The notes below the pieces were generated by a model, which was not told the DNA's origin, made no database searches, and saw nothing but the letters and a program-made list of their open reading frames with translations. From the NCBI GenBank assembly GCA_900321195.1, contig ONVG01000071.1:1-7537 (forward strand): a DNA stretch of 7,537 nt. The letters are read 5' to 3'. Positions 5,928 to 7,537 of the stretch are shown piece after piece (positions within the stretch are counted from its first letter, which is position 1; every line of letters starts with the position of its first letter). Source of the stretch: an uncultured Eubacteriales bacterium. GTDB taxonomy: Bacteria; Bacillota; Clostridia; Oscillospirales; Acutalibacteraceae. The translations under genes were made by a program, and so were the position numbers.

Positions 5928-5937
5928 AAGGGGTGAT
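5928..5937 (+). promoter_or_regulatory. Strong Shine-Dalgarno that fixes the CTG start of divIC
   Basis: AAGGGGTGAT at 5928-5937 matches the anti-Shine-Dalgarno complement AGGAGGTGAT at 8 of 10 positions and ends directly before CTG 5938. The GTG inside it (5933-5935) is out of frame and meets TGA two codons later. Measured from AAGGGG the spacing is 4 nt, which is tight. Confidence 0.55.
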
Positions 5938-6288
5938 CTGACTGGGGCAGGAAAAAAGAACGGGGCAAATAAGGCTGTAAAGACAAAGAGAGTAAAGGCA
6001 AAAACAAACTGGATACTTTGTATCGCTGTTATCGCTCTTGTTATTTATGTTGCTGTTCGGATAGTCGATCAGAATGTAAGGATACAAAAGGCAAAAGAAG
6101 AGCTTTCCGAGCTTGATAACTATAAGACGCTCCAGGATATCAGAATGGAAGAGCTTAAACATTTTGCCGATGCAGCAGAAAATAATGATCTTGATCTGCT
6201 TTCGGACTACATTGAAAAGATAGCAAGAGAAAATCTGGATTATGTAAAAAGCGGTGAAGTTGAATTTATAAACATTGCCGGTAACTGA
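5938..6288 (+). CDS. divIC: DivIC/FtsB-family septum formation initiator, apparent CTG start
   Basis: Translation of the open frame 5938-6288 gives 116 residues with the full DivIC layout: a short basic cytoplasmic N-terminus (KKNGANKAVKTKRVKAK), one membrane segment at about 25-43 (WILCIAVIALVIYVAV), a coiled coil at about 44-75, and the conserved C-terminal motif YIEKIARENLDYVKSGE at 91-107. DivIC is a bitopic division protein that works with FtsL and DivIB at the septum. The frame is open from 5890 but holds no ATG, GTG or TTG before Met73, well past the membrane segment. CTG 5938, right after a strong ribosome binding site, is the best start; a sequence error at the start is the alternative. 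It lies 87 nt after yabQ, with its own promoter, and 20 nt before the S1 gene. Confidence 0.88.
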   Translation: MTGAGKKNGANKAVKTKRVKAKTNWILCIAVIALVIYVAVRIVDQNVRIQKAKEELSELDNYKTLQDIRMEELKHFADAAENNDLDLLSDYIEKIARENLDYVKSGEVEFINIAGN

Positions 6289-6308
6289 GAGGAGAAAACG
6301 TATTTAGT

Positions 6309-6776
6309 ATGAGCTTAGAGGTAGGAATGATATTGGAGGGCAAGGTTTCGGGAATCACAAAATTCGGAGCGTTTGTTGATCTTGAAGGCGGTAAGACCGG
6401 TATGGTGCATATTTCCGAGGTTGCTCCAACGTATGTGAACGACATTAAAGATCATCTGACTGAGGGACAGACGGTAAAGGTCAAGGTGCTCAGCATAGGT
6501 GATGACGGCAAAATAAGCCTTTCGATAAAGAAAGCGCTTCCGCAGCAAAATACCAATAACCGACAGAACCGCGGCTCTAATTCGCAGGGAAGACCGCGCA
6601 GCTCAGTAAGCAGCTATGAGTGGCAGCCCGCGAAAAGTTCAGAACCTGTAAGCTTTGAGGATATGCTTTCAAAATTCAAGCAGACCAGTGATGAAAAAAT
6701 ATCAAATCTCAAACGCGCGAACGAATCAAGAAGAGGTTCGTCAAGACGGGGAAACGGAAATAATTATCAGAAATAA
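6309..6776 (+). CDS. S1-domain RNA-binding protein (YabR-like)
   Basis: The 155-residue protein has one S1 OB-fold domain at residues 1-75: EVGMILEGKVSGITKFGAFVDL, GMVHISEVA, then EGQTVKVKVLSIGDDGKISLSIKKA. These features match YabR of B. subtilis and the related general stress protein 13. The S1 fold binds RNA, often at the ribosome or on mRNA. Residues 76-155 form a Gln/Asn/Arg/Ser-rich, probably disordered basic tail with a short helical piece SFEDMLSKFKQTSDEKISNLKR (cut by no repeats) and an Arg-Gly-rich end. ATG 6309 gives the usual YabR start MSxEVG; the ribosome binding site AGGAG (6290-6294) is rather far, 14 nt. It follows divIC by 20 nt and is closed by a terminator, so the two form one unit. 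Molecular target unknown. Confidence 0.88.
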   Translation: MSLEVGMILEGKVSGITKFGAFVDLEGGKTGMVHISEVAPTYVNDIKDHLTEGQTVKVKVLSIGDDGKISLSIKKALPQQNTNNRQNRGSNSQGRPRSSVSSYEWQPAKSSEPVSFEDMLSKFKQTSDEKISNLKRANESRRGSSRRGNGNNYQK

Positions 6777-6781
6777 ACTAC

Positions 6782-6816
6782 AGAGCCGCATTTATCCGAT
6801 GCGGCTTTGATTTTTT
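6782..6816 (+). terminator. Intrinsic terminator after the S1 gene
   Basis: AGCCGCAT (6784-6791) pairs perfectly with ATGCGGCT (6799-6806) around a 7-nt loop, with two more pairs outside (one G-T). The tail is TTGA followed by six T at 6811-6816. It ends the divIC-S1 unit just 20 nt before the next start codon. Confidence 0.88.
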
Positions 6817-6835
6817 ATAAAGAGGAATGTTTGCT

Positions 6836-7537
6836 ATGCTTATAATAAACGCTGAAATACATACAATGGACAAAAAGAATACCGTTATAAAAAACGGATA
6901 TATAGGTTTTGCATACGGAAAGATACTCTCTCTCGGAAGTATGAATGAACTGAATTCCATAACGGGAGAAGTAATAGATGCAAAGGGCGGCATTATTTAT
7001 CCCGGACTTATCGATGCGCATACACATCTTGGAATGTACGGCGATTCGCTGACATTCGAGGGAGATGCCTGCAACGAGGATACGGAACCCGTAACTCCGC
7101 ACCTCAGAGCGATAGATGCGGTAAATCCTATGGACAGATATTTTGATGAAGCTGTTTGCGCAGGCGTTACATCCGTAATAACAGGTCCCGGAAGCGCAAA
7201 TCCCATAGCCGGACAGCTTGCCGCAGTAAAAACATACGGAAAGCGCATAGACAATATGGTGATAAAAGCGCCGGTCGGTATAAAATTTGCTCTCGGAGAA
7301 AATCCAAAGTCGTCATATAACGATAAGGAGCAGATGCCCGTCACGAGAATGGCAACGGCAGCGCTTATCCGTGAAGCGCTTTTCCGCGCAAGGAAATATT
7401 ACAGGGACAGATGCAATTATGAAAATGACAGGGAGAATTTTGACGAGCCTGAATTTGATATAAAAAACGATGCTCTTCTTCCGCTTTTTAAGAAAGAGAT
7501 ACCGGCACATTTCCATGTGCATCGGGCGGATGATATT
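6836..7537 (+). CDS. Metal-dependent amidohydrolase (5' part, cut by window edge)
   Basis: The first 234 codons of an amidohydrolase-superfamily protein are present and the frame is open to the right edge. The N-terminal beta-sandwich strands (MLIINAEIHTMDKK, GYIGFAYGKILSLG, GEVIDAKGGIIYPGLIDAHTH) lead into the metal-binding HxH (His62, His64) that opens the TIM barrel. Further on are VCAGVTSVITGPGSANPI (107-124), GIKFALGENPK (148-158), and HFHVHRADD near the edge, where His227 or His229 could be a metal ligand. The closest broad class is the imidazolonepropionase-like group (COG1228 type); substrate unknown. ATG 6836 is preferred over in-frame ATG 6827 because AGAGGA (6821-6826) is 9 nt from the former and adjacent to the latter. 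No promoter is visible in the short gap after the terminator. In B. subtilis spoIIE follows this cluster instead. Confidence 0.85.
   Translation, partial: MLIINAEIHTMDKKNTVIKNGYIGFAYGKILSLGSMNELNSITGEVIDAKGGIIYPGLIDAHTHLGMYGDSLTFEGDACNEDTEPVTPHLRAIDAVNPMDRYFDEAVCAGVTSVITGPGSANPIAGQLAAVKTYGKRIDNMVIKAPVGIKFALGENPKSSYNDKEQMPVTRMATAALIREALFRARKYYRDRCNYENDRENFDEPEFDIKNDALLPLFKKEIPAHFHVHRADDI

Noticed and set aside
5816..6162. Minus-strand open frames across the divIC region
   Set aside because: The plus-strand frame encodes DivIC with its conserved C-terminal motif; the minus frames are shadows that only appear prominent because divIC lacks a standard start.
6816..6821. TATAAA directly after the S1 terminator as -10 box for the amidohydrolase
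   Set aside because: No -35 at a suitable distance, and transcription would start near 6828, after the ribosome binding site.
1..7537. Mobile element, phage-defence or CRISPR content
   Set aside because: No transposase, recombinase, repeat array, toxin-antitoxin pair or defence gene can be read; gene order is the conserved yabM-divIC region, uniform in strand and style.

Overview
The window reads as a chromosomal, mostly vertically inherited stretch from a Gram-positive, endospore-lineage member of the Clostridia. Use of ATA, AGA and CTT codons, moderate GC and the protein style suggest an Oscillospiraceae/Ruminococcus-like bacterium, but that is inference from style, not from a marker gene. 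Every supported gene is on the + strand. I see no tRNA, rRNA, CRISPR array, insertion sequence or phage gene.

Left part (1-1203): the 3' end of hemZ, a radical-SAM coproporphyrinogen dehydrogenase, overlaps by 17 nt the start of a 320-residue P-loop nucleoside (uridine-type) kinase. After a 121-nt gap with three A-rich direct repeats and a strong extended -10 promoter comes a small protein with a coiled coil and a C2C2 zinc ribbon (1325-1765). A long perfect hairpin follows it.

Central and right part (1857-6776): this is the yabM-yabN-yabO-yabP-yabQ-divIC-yabR neighbourhood known from Bacillus subtilis, in the same order, with an HU gene inserted after mazG. It encodes a SpoVB/YabM-type lipid-linked glycan flippase, MazG, HU, RqcP (S4 domain), YabP, YabQ, DivIC and an S1-domain protein. 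The layout suggests several transcription units: yabM-mazG-hup ending at a clear intrinsic terminator; rqcP, perhaps from a promoter whose -10 box lies in the loop of that terminator; yabP-yabQ, with a weak sigma-E-like candidate promoter; and divIC-S1, from a good sigma-A promoter, ending at a second clear terminator. The set joins envelope and septum work (flippase, DivIC), sporulation (YabP, YabQ), nucleotide and translation quality control (MazG, RqcP) and nucleic acid binding (HU, S1).

End (6836-7537): the first 234 codons of a metal-dependent amidohydrolase, cut by the window edge.

I did not find a convincing new biological system. The most interesting items are small-scale: divIC has no ATG, GTG or TTG start before its membrane segment and appears to begin at CTG 5938, so simple ORF calling misses it; and there is a candidate promoter embedded in the HU terminator.
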